Below are positions 19,059 through 26,035 of a stretch of 64,000 nucleotides of DNA, in pieces (positions within the stretch are counted from its first letter, which is position 1; every line of letters starts with the position of its first letter). Under the pieces are notes generated by a model, which searched no databases, was not told the origin of the DNA, and saw only the letters and a program-made list of their open reading frames with translations. Source of the stretch: Billgrantia kenyensis (GTDB lineage Bacteria; Pseudomonadota; Gammaproteobacteria; Pseudomonadales; Halomonadaceae); assembly GCF_013697085.1 (NCBI RefSeq), contig NZ_JACEFT010000013.1:55544-119543 (forward strand), read 5' to 3'. The position numbers and the translations under genes are program-made.

Positions 19059-20078
19059 ATGCTGCCCCAATCTCCACCTGAGCCAGTGAATGTACAGGGC
19101 GGGCCCCGACGGATTGGCGTTGAGATCGAATTTGCCGGGCTGCCGCCCCAACAGACCGGCGAACTGGTACGAGACCTGTTCGGGGGAGACCTCAAGCAGG
19201 TCAGCCCTCATCGGCTCAGAGTCATCAACACGCGCTGGGGGGAGTTCGTCATCGAGCTCGATACCCAGTACGCTCACCCCGATGCCGCCTTGCTCGAGCA
19301 GATGCCCCACAAGGACACCGAGTGGGAGCGTCAGCGCCACCAGATGCGCCTGGAATTTCATCACAAGACACGGGAACTGATCGGCGATGTGGTGACCGGC
19401 CTGGTGCCCACCGAAATCGTCTGCCCACCGGTTCCCTGGCACGAGCTGGACCAGCTCGATCCTCTGTTTACGGCCTTGCACGCTCACGGCGCCAAAGGGA
19501 CCGATGCCAGCCTGCTGTATGGGTTCGGCCTGCATCTCAACCCCGAAGTGGCGAGCCTGGAGTCCGAGTATATCCTCAGCCAGCTACGTGCCTTCATGCT
19601 CATGGCACCCTGGCTGCGCAAGGAAATCGACATCGACATCACTCGGGAAGTCCTGCCTCATGCCAACCCCTTCCCCAAGCACTATGTCCTTCACGTGCTG
19701 TCGCCGGATTACGTGCCAGACCTGGATACGCTGATCGCCGACTACATCACCTTCAATCCGACGCGCAACCGTGAACTGGACCTCTACCCCCTGTTTGCCT
19801 ACCTGCGCTCGGATTACCCCAGCGAATTTTTCAATAACAAGCTGGTCAAGCCACGGCCCACCTTCCACTATCGCCTGCCCAATGCCCAGCTCTCGCAGCG
19901 CGGCTGGGGCGCCGTGCTGGAATGGAATCGCTGGGTGGCAGTGGAGCGGCTCGCTGCCGATCGCAAGGAGCTGCAGGAGCGCGCCAGCCGCTATATCAAG
20001 CTCAATTCAGGTTCGGTCATGACCCGGCTGTTCGGCAGGTTCCGCAACTGGCTCAAGGAGGCCGGCTCCCACTCATGA
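19059..20078 (+). CDS. Amidoligase family protein (GCS/GS-like fold)
   Basis: 339 residues. The start at 19059 (MLPQSPPEP) is chosen because AGG lies eight bases before it and the extension upstream is not conserved-looking. The core opens with RRIGVEIEFAGLPP, the acidic first strand of the amidoligase fold. FVIELDTQYAHPD and GLVPTEIVCPPVPW follow, with GFGLHLNPEVAS near 165 and a basic C-terminus. This superfamily (COG-type Amidoligase_2) joins amino groups to carboxylates using ATP, like gamma-glutamylcysteine synthetase. The stop overlaps the start of a glutamine amidotransferase-class hydrolase by four bases, an arrangement known for this family, which suggests making and cleaving one gamma-glutamyl-type product. 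Confidence 0.83.
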   Translation: MLPQSPPEPVNVQGGPRRIGVEIEFAGLPPQQTGELVRDLFGGDLKQVSPHRLRVINTRWGEFVIELDTQYAHPDAALLEQMPHKDTEWERQRHQMRLEFHHKTRELIGDVVTGLVPTEIVCPPVPWHELDQLDPLFTALHAHGAKGTDASLLYGFGLHLNPEVASLESEYILSQLRAFMLMAPWLRKEIDIDITREVLPHANPFPKHYVLHVLSPDYVPDLDTLIADYITFNPTRNRELDLYPLFAYLRSDYPSEFFNNKLVKPRPTFHYRLPNAQLSQRGWGAVLEWNRWVAVERLAADRKELQERASRYIKLNSGSVMTRLFGRFRNWLKEAGSHS

Positions 20079-20746
20079 CACGCCCCTTGATCGGTATTAC
20101 CACGTCGGATTACAAGAGCCGCATTGCCTGGTGGTTCGATTGGTTCGCCGTGTGGCGACATGGCGGACGACCGCTACGCCTCTCTCCTGCACGCCCCCTG
20201 CCCGAGGCTCTCGACGGGTTGATCATCGGCGGTGGCGACGACATCCAGGCCCATCTCTACGGCGGCGAAGTCCAGCTCGACGTGCGCCTCGACCCTCAGC
20301 GCGACGAGCTCGAACTGGAGCTGATGGAACGTTTCATTCCTCAGGGCAAGCCGGTGCTGGGCATCTGTCGCGGCGCCCAGATGCTCAACGTTCACCTGGG
20401 TGGCACCCTGGACCCCGACATCTATACCACCCATGAAGGCCTGAAGCGGCGTCGCACCGTGCTGCCGCGCAAGACGGTGGACATCGTGACCGGTACCCAG
20501 CTTCATCGCATCCTCAAGGTAAACTGGTGTCGAATCAACAGCCTGCATCACCAGGCCGTACAGGAAGCGGGGCGCGGCATCGAGATCGTCGCCCGCGACC
20601 GCGACGGCCTGGTGCAAGGCATCGAATCGAGCGAGCACGAATTCCTGATCGGCGTGCAGTGGCATCCCGAGTGGCTGATCTTCAACCGCCCGCAGCAGCG
20701 GCTGGTTCGCGCCCTGGTCGATGCCGCGCGGCGCGGCATGCCCTGA
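20075..20746 (+). CDS. Class I glutamine amidotransferase-like gamma-glutamyl hydrolase
   Basis: 223 residues. The ATG at 20075 overlaps the amidoligase stop (ATGA), so the two are co-translated. Catalytic Cys is in VLGICRGAQMLNVHLGG near residue 100 and the His/Glu pair in GVQWHPEW near 200; a second HHQAV block is present. These match the peptidase C26 / PuuD group, which hydrolyses gamma-glutamyl bonds such as gamma-glutamyl-GABA. Without Puu genes nearby, it is better seen as the partner of the amidoligase, either trimming its product or providing ammonia. The substrate is unknown. Confidence 0.88.
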   Translation: MTRPLIGITTSDYKSRIAWWFDWFAVWRHGGRPLRLSPARPLPEALDGLIIGGGDDIQAHLYGGEVQLDVRLDPQRDELELELMERFIPQGKPVLGICRGAQMLNVHLGGTLDPDIYTTHEGLKRRRTVLPRKTVDIVTGTQLHRILKVNWCRINSLHHQAVQEAGRGIEIVARDRDGLVQGIESSEHEFLIGVQWHPEWLIFNRPQQRLVRALVDAARRGMP

Positions 20747-20754
20747 ACATGACA

Positions 20755-20776
20755 GCGGCCACCCTTGGGTGGCCGC
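20755..20776 (+). terminator. Hairpin after the amidoligase pair
   Basis: GCGGCCACCC and GGGTGGCCGC are perfect ten-base arms around TT, nine bases after the stop, between convergent genes (osmC-like on the minus strand). Bidirectional use is likely. Confidence 0.75.
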
Positions 20777-20795
20777 AGGCAGCACGAAGCACGAC

Positions 20796-21227
20796 TCAAC
20801 TTTCCAATGAGGCGTCCAGCGTGATCTCGGCCTTCAACAGCTTGGAGACCGGGCACCCCTCCTTGGCCTTGTTGGCCGCGTCCTGAAAGGCACTCTCGTC
20901 GGCCCCGGGGCTGCGCACCCGGGTGGTCAGGTGAATTCTGGTGATACTGAAGCCGCCGTCGTCCTGCTCCAGGCTGACGGCCGCTTCAGTAGCAATGCGC
21001 TCGGGAGTCAGCCCCGCCTCACCCATGATCATGGAGAGCGCCATGGAGTAGCAGCTGGCGTGGGCCGCACCGATCAGCTCCTCGGGATTGGAGCCGGACT
21101 CGCCTTCAAAGCGCTTGGCGAAGCTGTAGGGCACCTCCTTGAGCACGCCGCTCTCGGTCGAAACCTGACCCTTGCCCTCCTTGAGGCTACCTTCCCAGAC
21201 AGCGCTACCGGTTTTCTTGATGCTCAT
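20796..21227 (-). CDS. osmC: OsmC-type peroxiredoxin
   Basis: 143 residues, the standard length for OsmC. The start at 21227 follows AAGGAG at eight bases; the longer frame beyond it is an accidental extension. MSIKKTGSAVWEGSLKEGKG starts the family fold. Two active cysteines are present in AAHASCYSMALSM near residue 57 and EGCPVSKLL near 125. These thiol peroxidases reduce organic hydroperoxides and are usually induced by osmotic and stationary-phase stress. The gene is divergent from an aldo-keto reductase, with a gap of about 150 bp that must carry both promoters. Confidence 0.92.
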   Translation of the reverse strand: MSIKKTGSAVWEGSLKEGKGQVSTESGVLKEVPYSFAKRFEGESGSNPEELIGAAHASCYSMALSMIMGEAGLTPERIATEAAVSLEQDDGGFSITRIHLTTRVRSPGADESAFQDAANKAKEGCPVSKLLKAEITLDASLES

Positions 21228-21375
21228 GTAGGTCGACTCCTTGCGAAATGAGAACTGGCCTGAGTGTTGCGGGAGGCGCGAAGAGCGCCACCACTCCCTC
21301 ACCATAGCGCATCGACTTGTGTTCGCCATTCTTGCGGACCAAAATAATGAAAACATTTTCCAAAATGGTAACGAC

Positions 21376-22263
21376 ATGACTCCATCAGCACCTCGGGTGG
21401 CACTTGCCGCCCCCGATAGCGAACCTGTCCTTGACCTGCCGGCCATCGGCCAGGGCACCTGGTACATGGGCGAGGGGCTGGCACCGCGAAGCGACGAGGT
21501 GCGCGCCCTGCAGCAGGGCCTTGAGCTTGGGCTCACACTGATCGACACCGCCGAGATGTATGCCGATGGCGGCGCCGAGGAAGTCGTCGGCGAAGCCCTG
21601 GCCGGTCGGCGAGACCAGGCCTTCCTGGTCTCCAAGGTCTATCCCTGGAACGCCGGGCGCGACAGTGCCATTGCTGCCTGCGAACGCAGCCTGAAACGGC
21701 TGGGCACCGACCATCTCGACCTCTACCTGCTGCACTGGCCCGGCAGCATCCCCTTGGAAGAGACGCTGGAAGCCTTCGAGCGCCTGCGTGAGCAGGGCAA
21801 GATTCGCCGCTTCGGGATCTCCAACTTCGACGTGGACGAGCTCGACTCGCTGGTGGCACTGCCTGGCGGCAAAAAGTGTGCGGTGAATCAGGTGCTCTAC
21901 CACCTCGGCTCGCGCGGCATCGAACATGCCCTGCGCCCACAGATGCAGCGCCTCGGCATGCCGCTGATGGCCTACTGTCCGCTGGCTCAGGCCGGCCAGC
22001 TGCGCCAGGACCTGTTTGGCCATCCGGTAGTGAGAGAAGTGGCCGACGGGCTCGGCATCACCCCCGCCCAGCTGCTGCTGGCCTGGGCCATTCGCCCGCT
22101 GAACGGCCGCCGCGACGTCATCGCCATCCCCAAGGCAGTGCAGCCGCAGCACGTCGAGCAGAATGCCGCCGCTCTCCGAGTTGAACTCACCGACGAGGCT
22201 CTGGCCCGGCTCGACGCGGCGTTTCCGGCGCCGGGGCGCAAGGTACCGCTGGATATCGTCTGA
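21376..22263 (+). CDS. Aldo/keto reductase (YeaE-like)
   Basis: 295 residues. NADPH-dependent reductase of aldehydes such as methylglyoxal in the AKR family. The catalytic tetrad is visible: D and Y in LIDTAEMYADGGAEE near residue 55, K in FLVSKVYPWNA near 85 and H in LYLLHWPGSIP near 118, with a C-terminal cofactor loop AIPKAVQPQHVEQN. The start at 21376 (MTPSAPRVALAA) has a poor Shine-Dalgarno, so a slightly different start is possible, but no conserved residues lie upstream. Divergent from osmC, with which it may share stress control. Confidence 0.87.
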   Translation: MTPSAPRVALAAPDSEPVLDLPAIGQGTWYMGEGLAPRSDEVRALQQGLELGLTLIDTAEMYADGGAEEVVGEALAGRRDQAFLVSKVYPWNAGRDSAIAACERSLKRLGTDHLDLYLLHWPGSIPLEETLEAFERLREQGKIRRFGISNFDVDELDSLVALPGGKKCAVNQVLYHLGSRGIEHALRPQMQRLGMPLMAYCPLAQAGQLRQDLFGHPVVREVADGLGITPAQLLLAWAIRPLNGRRDVIAIPKAVQPQHVEQNAAALRVELTDEALARLDAAFPAPGRKVPLDIV

Positions 22264-22364
22264 AAGATTGTTGCCTCAGCTTGGGCAGTATCTGCTTCAT
22301 GGCTTTGCCGTGCTGGGCCAAGCTCCGACTCAGGCGAGACATTACGGTCACGCGAGAGCCCCTT

Positions 22365-24245
22365 TCAACGCATGGTCCAGCGCTCCATTCTCTCCCTAGG
22401 GTGCTGAGCGGGGCGCTCCGGTGGCTCCTCGCCGGGCATGTCTACACCACGCCAGGCGAAGAAGCGGTAATGCCGGCTACCCACGCTGGCATTCGCGCCC
22501 CCGGCCTGGAATTGCAGTTCCTGGTCATCGGCATGGCGGTCATGAATGCCGTAGCGGAACAGGTATGCGACATCACTATTTCGCGTGAAGGTCTCCTCGA
22601 GCTCGTTTCGCGCCGACTCGCTGCCGACCCGGGCCATCCACAGCTCGGCGAGATTGCCTTCCGTTGCCAAGTGTCGCCGAGCATAGCCGCCAATCTCATT
22701 GTTCCCTGTCCGATGCTGACTAGCGATGTTCCGAGCCTCTCGGTCGACCTCCTTCAACCAGCCCCACTGGACTTCCAGCTCCGCCAGTGCCTGCTCGATC
22801 TCCTCGGCAGTGGCAACGATATCCTCCCACTCGGCCGGCCGGGTCAATGAGGCCGCAGGCACGCCCAGCACCCCGCTTGGTGTACGGCTGGGCAACGCGC
22901 CGAGACGAGCCTCCAGCGCGGCCCTGGTGTCGCGGTAGATCAGGTAGCGCTTGGCCAGCCAGGACAGGTACAGCTCGGCGTGAAAGAGGAAGCTCTCGGC
23001 GCTTGGCTCCCGGTACTTGCGGGTCGCTGCAGCGTAGGCCGCCGCCAGCGAAGGCAGCGTATGTCCATCGATCTCGTCATCGACCATGAAATAAGCTGCC
23101 ACATCAGGGTTGCGTTGGTAGAGCTGCTCCAGGCTGGGCACCGGAACACCGGCCCGGTGCGCCATACGGTACATTCGGTGCAACGCATAGCGCGACAGTT
23201 CGGCGCTGACCTTCTGCTCGCCGGGCTTGAGGCCACCACCGACATCTTCACTGATGCCCGGCAGCAGCTCCTCGCGCCAGTTGGCCCGCTGCCCGCCAAG
23301 CGGGCGGCAGCGGCGGGTGATCCGCCGCTCCTGGGCAGCGATCAGGTGCACGGCACGGCGGCAGGCGGGATGCAGCGGGCCACCGTCATCGATCTCCGTG
23401 ACGGCCGGCGTCAGAGCTTCCAGCGGCCCCATATCCGGGTGGGTACGATGCACGCAGTCGAACAGTCCGGCAAAGGCGACTACCACTTCAGCATCCTGGT
23501 AGCGGTAGGTATCGCCCTGGCGTTCGCATTTCTTGTCGAGCAATTCACGGATAAAGGCTTTGGCCAGGGCCGCGCCGAAATCGAAGCCGAACACCGATAC
23601 ACGAATAGTACGCAGCGGCATTTCGGCTGAATTCGCCTGAGCCACCAGGCGCTCGAAGTCGCCCATCGCCTTGGTCAGTCGGGAGGGCGCACCGCTCGTT
23701 AACAGGTGCGCCATCAAGGGGCTATCACGCATCGGCGCCCAGGATTCGACGCCGAGGCGTGCGAGAGTATCACGCGGTGCCATCGCCCAGCCCTTGAGCG
23801 AGCTGAACTGCTGGGCCAGGGTACGCCGAGAGGTCTCCCACCAGGCACGCCCACTCTCTTCCAACAGCCCACGCCCTACGGTCTGACGGACACTACCGCT
23901 CAGGTGCCCCTCGATGGTGCTACGTGCCTCACCGGGCGCCATTCGCCCCACCGCAGCCAGGCTCTCGGACGCCTCGCTCTCCAGCGGTGTGCCCAGGCCA
24001 GGAAGGTAGAGTTTGCGGAAACGCTGCCCCAATAGATCGCTGTTTTCGTCGGGAAAGACAGCATGCAAGCGCGCGACATTACTGAGCCGTCCTTCCACCG
24101 AATCTTTATCCAGGTTGCGCCCAATACCATCGAAGAAAATGCCGATTTCCAGTCTACTGTGGCAGCTCATGGCGCCCATGGCGGTTGAATCCTCGGCGAT
24201 AGCGCTCAGTGCTTCGCAGTTGGCCAGGATTTCCTCTTCGGTCAT
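22365..24245 (-). CDS. Tle1/DUF2235-like T6SS effector with altered catalytic motif
   Basis: 626 residues; the start at 24245 follows GAGGAAG and overlaps the preceding gene by four bases. The family signs are EIGIFFDGIGRN near residue 32, YLPGLGTP near 82 and the nucleophile-elbow region VSVFGFDFGAALAKAF near 220, followed by HLIAAQERR and LPGISEDVGGG near 335-355. In active Tle1 phospholipases these read GFSRGA and PGxHSDVGGG; here the Ser is Asp and the motif His reads Ser. The DVGGG Asp is kept. It may be an Asp-nucleophile hydrolase, a divergent subfamily or an inactive homologue. It is the last gene of the vgrG cassette, which supports secretion as a T6SS cargo. Confidence 0.78.
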   Translation of the reverse strand: MTEEEILANCEALSAIAEDSTAMGAMSCHSRLEIGIFFDGIGRNLDKDSVEGRLSNVARLHAVFPDENSDLLGQRFRKLYLPGLGTPLESEASESLAAVGRMAPGEARSTIEGHLSGSVRQTVGRGLLEESGRAWWETSRRTLAQQFSSLKGWAMAPRDTLARLGVESWAPMRDSPLMAHLLTSGAPSRLTKAMGDFERLVAQANSAEMPLRTIRVSVFGFDFGAALAKAFIRELLDKKCERQGDTYRYQDAEVVVAFAGLFDCVHRTHPDMGPLEALTPAVTEIDDGGPLHPACRRAVHLIAAQERRITRRCRPLGGQRANWREELLPGISEDVGGGLKPGEQKVSAELSRYALHRMYRMAHRAGVPVPSLEQLYQRNPDVAAYFMVDDEIDGHTLPSLAAAYAAATRKYREPSAESFLFHAELYLSWLAKRYLIYRDTRAALEARLGALPSRTPSGVLGVPAASLTRPAEWEDIVATAEEIEQALAELEVQWGWLKEVDREARNIASQHRTGNNEIGGYARRHLATEGNLAELWMARVGSESARNELEETFTRNSDVAYLFRYGIHDRHADDQELQFQAGGANASVGSRHYRFFAWRGVDMPGEEPPERPAQHPRERMERWTMR

Positions 24246-24754
24246 GGGGCAGCTTCCTCTTCGACTTGATCCAGTCGCCTCGGTAAATGGGCATAAGGTG
24301 ATATCAGGTCCGGGCTCCAACCCAGCTTGACCTCGTGATTGGGCAGAAAATGCACGTGCAGGTAGCGGTCTTCCCGCGTGCGCTCCGGCATGGGTAGTGT
24401 CACGCGGTGTCTTTCGGGCTCATCGCCGCGTTCGAACTCCTCGACGGTTCGCCCATATATCCACTCCACCTCGGCGGTATCGCCACTGATACGCTGGCAG
24501 CAAACGACTCCCCCCCCACCATAGGGGCCAACATTCCCCCCACCTCGGCCGTTAACCCAAAAATGGTTTATGTAACGATCAATATGGCTGCGTCCTTCGA
24601 TAGAGGTATCCGTGGGTATGGGGTGCAGGCTGGGCATAAAGAACAGCCACACGAAATAACCGGCAAACAGCACGCCCAACCCCCAGCGCGCGCCCTTGGG
24701 CAGGCCGTACCAGATTTGGTTGAACAACCAGTTCCAGATCCATCTCACCAGCAT
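24242..24754 (-). CDS. DUF3304-like putative T6SS immunity protein, copy B
   Basis: 170 residues. One membrane helix near residues 26-40 (GVLFAGYFVWLFFMP) precedes a domain with FWVNGRGGGNVGPYGGGGVVCC, characteristic of DUF3304, and LHVHFLPNHEVKLGW. The predicted topology puts the domain in the periplasm, where a Tle-type lipase would act. The start codon follows directly after the stop of copy A (TAAATG), with GGAG inside the end of copy A. The last bases overlap the effector start. The position just upstream of the lipase supports an immunity role, which is inference. About three quarters of residues match copy A. Confidence 0.75.
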   Translation of the reverse strand: MLVRWIWNWLFNQIWYGLPKGARWGLGVLFAGYFVWLFFMPSLHPIPTDTSIEGRSHIDRYINHFWVNGRGGGNVGPYGGGGVVCCQRISGDTAEVEWIYGRTVEEFERGDEPERHRVTLPMPERTREDRYLHVHFLPNHEVKLGWSPDLISPYAHLPRRLDQVEEEAAP

Positions 24755-25264
24755 TTATCGCTCCTGATAGCGGGCCATGTCCGGGCGCTTCGGCAAATGA
24801 GCGTAAGGTGAAACCAAGTCCGAGCTCCAGCCCAGCTTGACCTCATGATCGGGCAGAAAGTGCACATGCAGGTAGCGGTCTTCCCGCGAGCGCTCCGGCA
24901 TCGGTAGGGTGACGCTATGTCGCTCGACTTCCATCCCCTGTCGCTCCTGCTCCCCTGTGATGCTAAGGATCCACTCAATTTCGGCGGTATCGCCGCTGAT
25001 TCGTTGACAGCACACGGTCCCTCCCCCTCCATAAGGACCAAGATTTCCCCCCCAGCGATCATTGACCCAGAAACGATGAACAGGGCGGTCGATATGACTA
25101 TGCCCACGTATCGAGGTATCCGTAGGCATGGGATGCAGGTCGGGCAGGAAAAAGAGCCACACGAAATAACCGGCAAACAGCGCGCCCAGCCCCCAGCGTG
25201 CCCCCTTGGGTAGGCCGTACCAGATTTGAGTGAACAGCCAGTTCCAGATCCATCTCACCAGCAT
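24755..25264 (-). CDS. DUF3304-like putative T6SS immunity protein, copy A
   Basis: 169 residues, paralogue of the next gene. The first 40 residues, including the membrane helix GALFAGYFVWLFFLP, are almost identical in both copies, while residues 50-110 differ more (FWVNDRWGGNLGPYGGGG here; ILSITGEQERQG versus another loop). Same CCQRISGDTAE and HVHFLPDHEVKLGW motifs. It starts right at the stop of the DUF4123 gene (TAAATG). The identical junction sequence at both copies shows a tandem duplication that included the ribosome-binding site. Two immunity variants could protect against two lipase alleles. Confidence 0.75.
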   Translation of the reverse strand: MLVRWIWNWLFTQIWYGLPKGARWGLGALFAGYFVWLFFLPDLHPMPTDTSIRGHSHIDRPVHRFWVNDRWGGNLGPYGGGGTVCCQRISGDTAEIEWILSITGEQERQGMEVERHSVTLPMPERSREDRYLHVHFLPDHEVKLGWSSDLVSPYAHLPKRPDMARYQER

Positions 25265-26032
25265 TTATCGCTCCTGGTTTTCGGCCAGCAAGCGGCGATA
25301 AACATAAGCCAGGCGCTCGCCGCGTTGAACCAGGCCCGCCTCGGTCGCGGCCGAGAGAGCGGCTTCCACTCGCTGCGAGCGAGCACAGGCGCACACGTCG
25401 GCAAATAGCTCCGGGTACTGCTGGGTGAGCACGCGAGTCGCGGTGCGTACCTCCGGATCGCCTTGCAGCGCCTGGTAAAGCGAGGCAGACAAGGTCAGCT
25501 GCCAAGGGGATTCCAGAGGCGCTTGCTCGGGCATGGCGCCTAGCGGCTGCCAGCTCGAATCATCTGCTGGCCACCACCACTGCTCGATGCCACCGAAGAG
25601 AGCGCGGTGCCAATCGGCGTGGGGCTCGGCATACAATTGCCGGATGACCCGGGGCAAATAGAATCTCAACAGTGCCGGTGGCTCACCGGCCGGATAGGCC
25701 ACCATGGCGGGTGCCAACTGGCTGGCCAGGCGCAGAGTCGCCATGCGACTCTCGATCCAGGCATGCAGAGCGCAGCCAAGCACCTGCTGTGCTGACAGTT
25801 CGGCCACCGACTCGAGCGTCACCTCGAACAGGCATGGCCCTTCAGCGGCCAGATGCGGCTGCCGGTCATCCTGCAGCAAAGGCCAGGCCGTGATGCCTGG
25901 TGTCTCGAACAGTGCGGTGCGCGCAGCCGGATCGAGAAGGCCCAACTCGATCAGAGCGATGCGTCTGGGTGCCTCTTCCGCTGGCCAAGGGGTCCGTTGC
26001 CAGTCGACGGGTATCGTTGCGACCTCAGCCAT
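25265..26032 (-). CDS. DUF4123 T6SS adaptor (Tap-like)
   Basis: 255 residues, about the usual size. The family signature is seen around residues 110-160: LASQLAPAMVAYPAGEPPALLRFYLPRVIRQLY, then LFGGIEQWWWPADDSSWQPLG. DUF4123 proteins (Tap/Tec) load a specific effector onto the VgrG spike before firing. It lies three bases after vgrG and directly before the immunity and lipase genes, the usual order for vgrG-adaptor-effector cassettes. Cytoplasmic, not secreted. The C-terminal part is helical and variable, which probably reads the effector. Confidence 0.85.
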   Translation of the reverse strand: MAEVATIPVDWQRTPWPAEEAPRRIALIELGLLDPAARTALFETPGITAWPLLQDDRQPHLAAEGPCLFEVTLESVAELSAQQVLGCALHAWIESRMATLRLASQLAPAMVAYPAGEPPALLRFYLPRVIRQLYAEPHADWHRALFGGIEQWWWPADDSSWQPLGAMPEQAPLESPWQLTLSASLYQALQGDPEVRTATRVLTQQYPELFADVCACARSQRVEAALSAATEAGLVQRGERLAYVYRRLLAENQER

Positions 26033-26035
26033 GCG

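Larger units (their letters stand above)
24242..25264 (-). repeat. Tandem gene duplication of about 510 bp
   Basis: Two head-to-tail copies (25264-24755 and 24754-24242) share nearly identical 5' and 3' blocks, including the sequence around each start codon, ACCAGCATTTATCGCTCCTG on the plus strand at 24747-24766 and 25257-25276. Confidence 0.88.

Noticed and set aside
21228..21635. Apparent N-terminal extension of OsmC
   Set aside because: The extra 136 residues cross the promoter region and the start of the divergent aldo-keto reductase. A good ribosome site marks the start at 21227.
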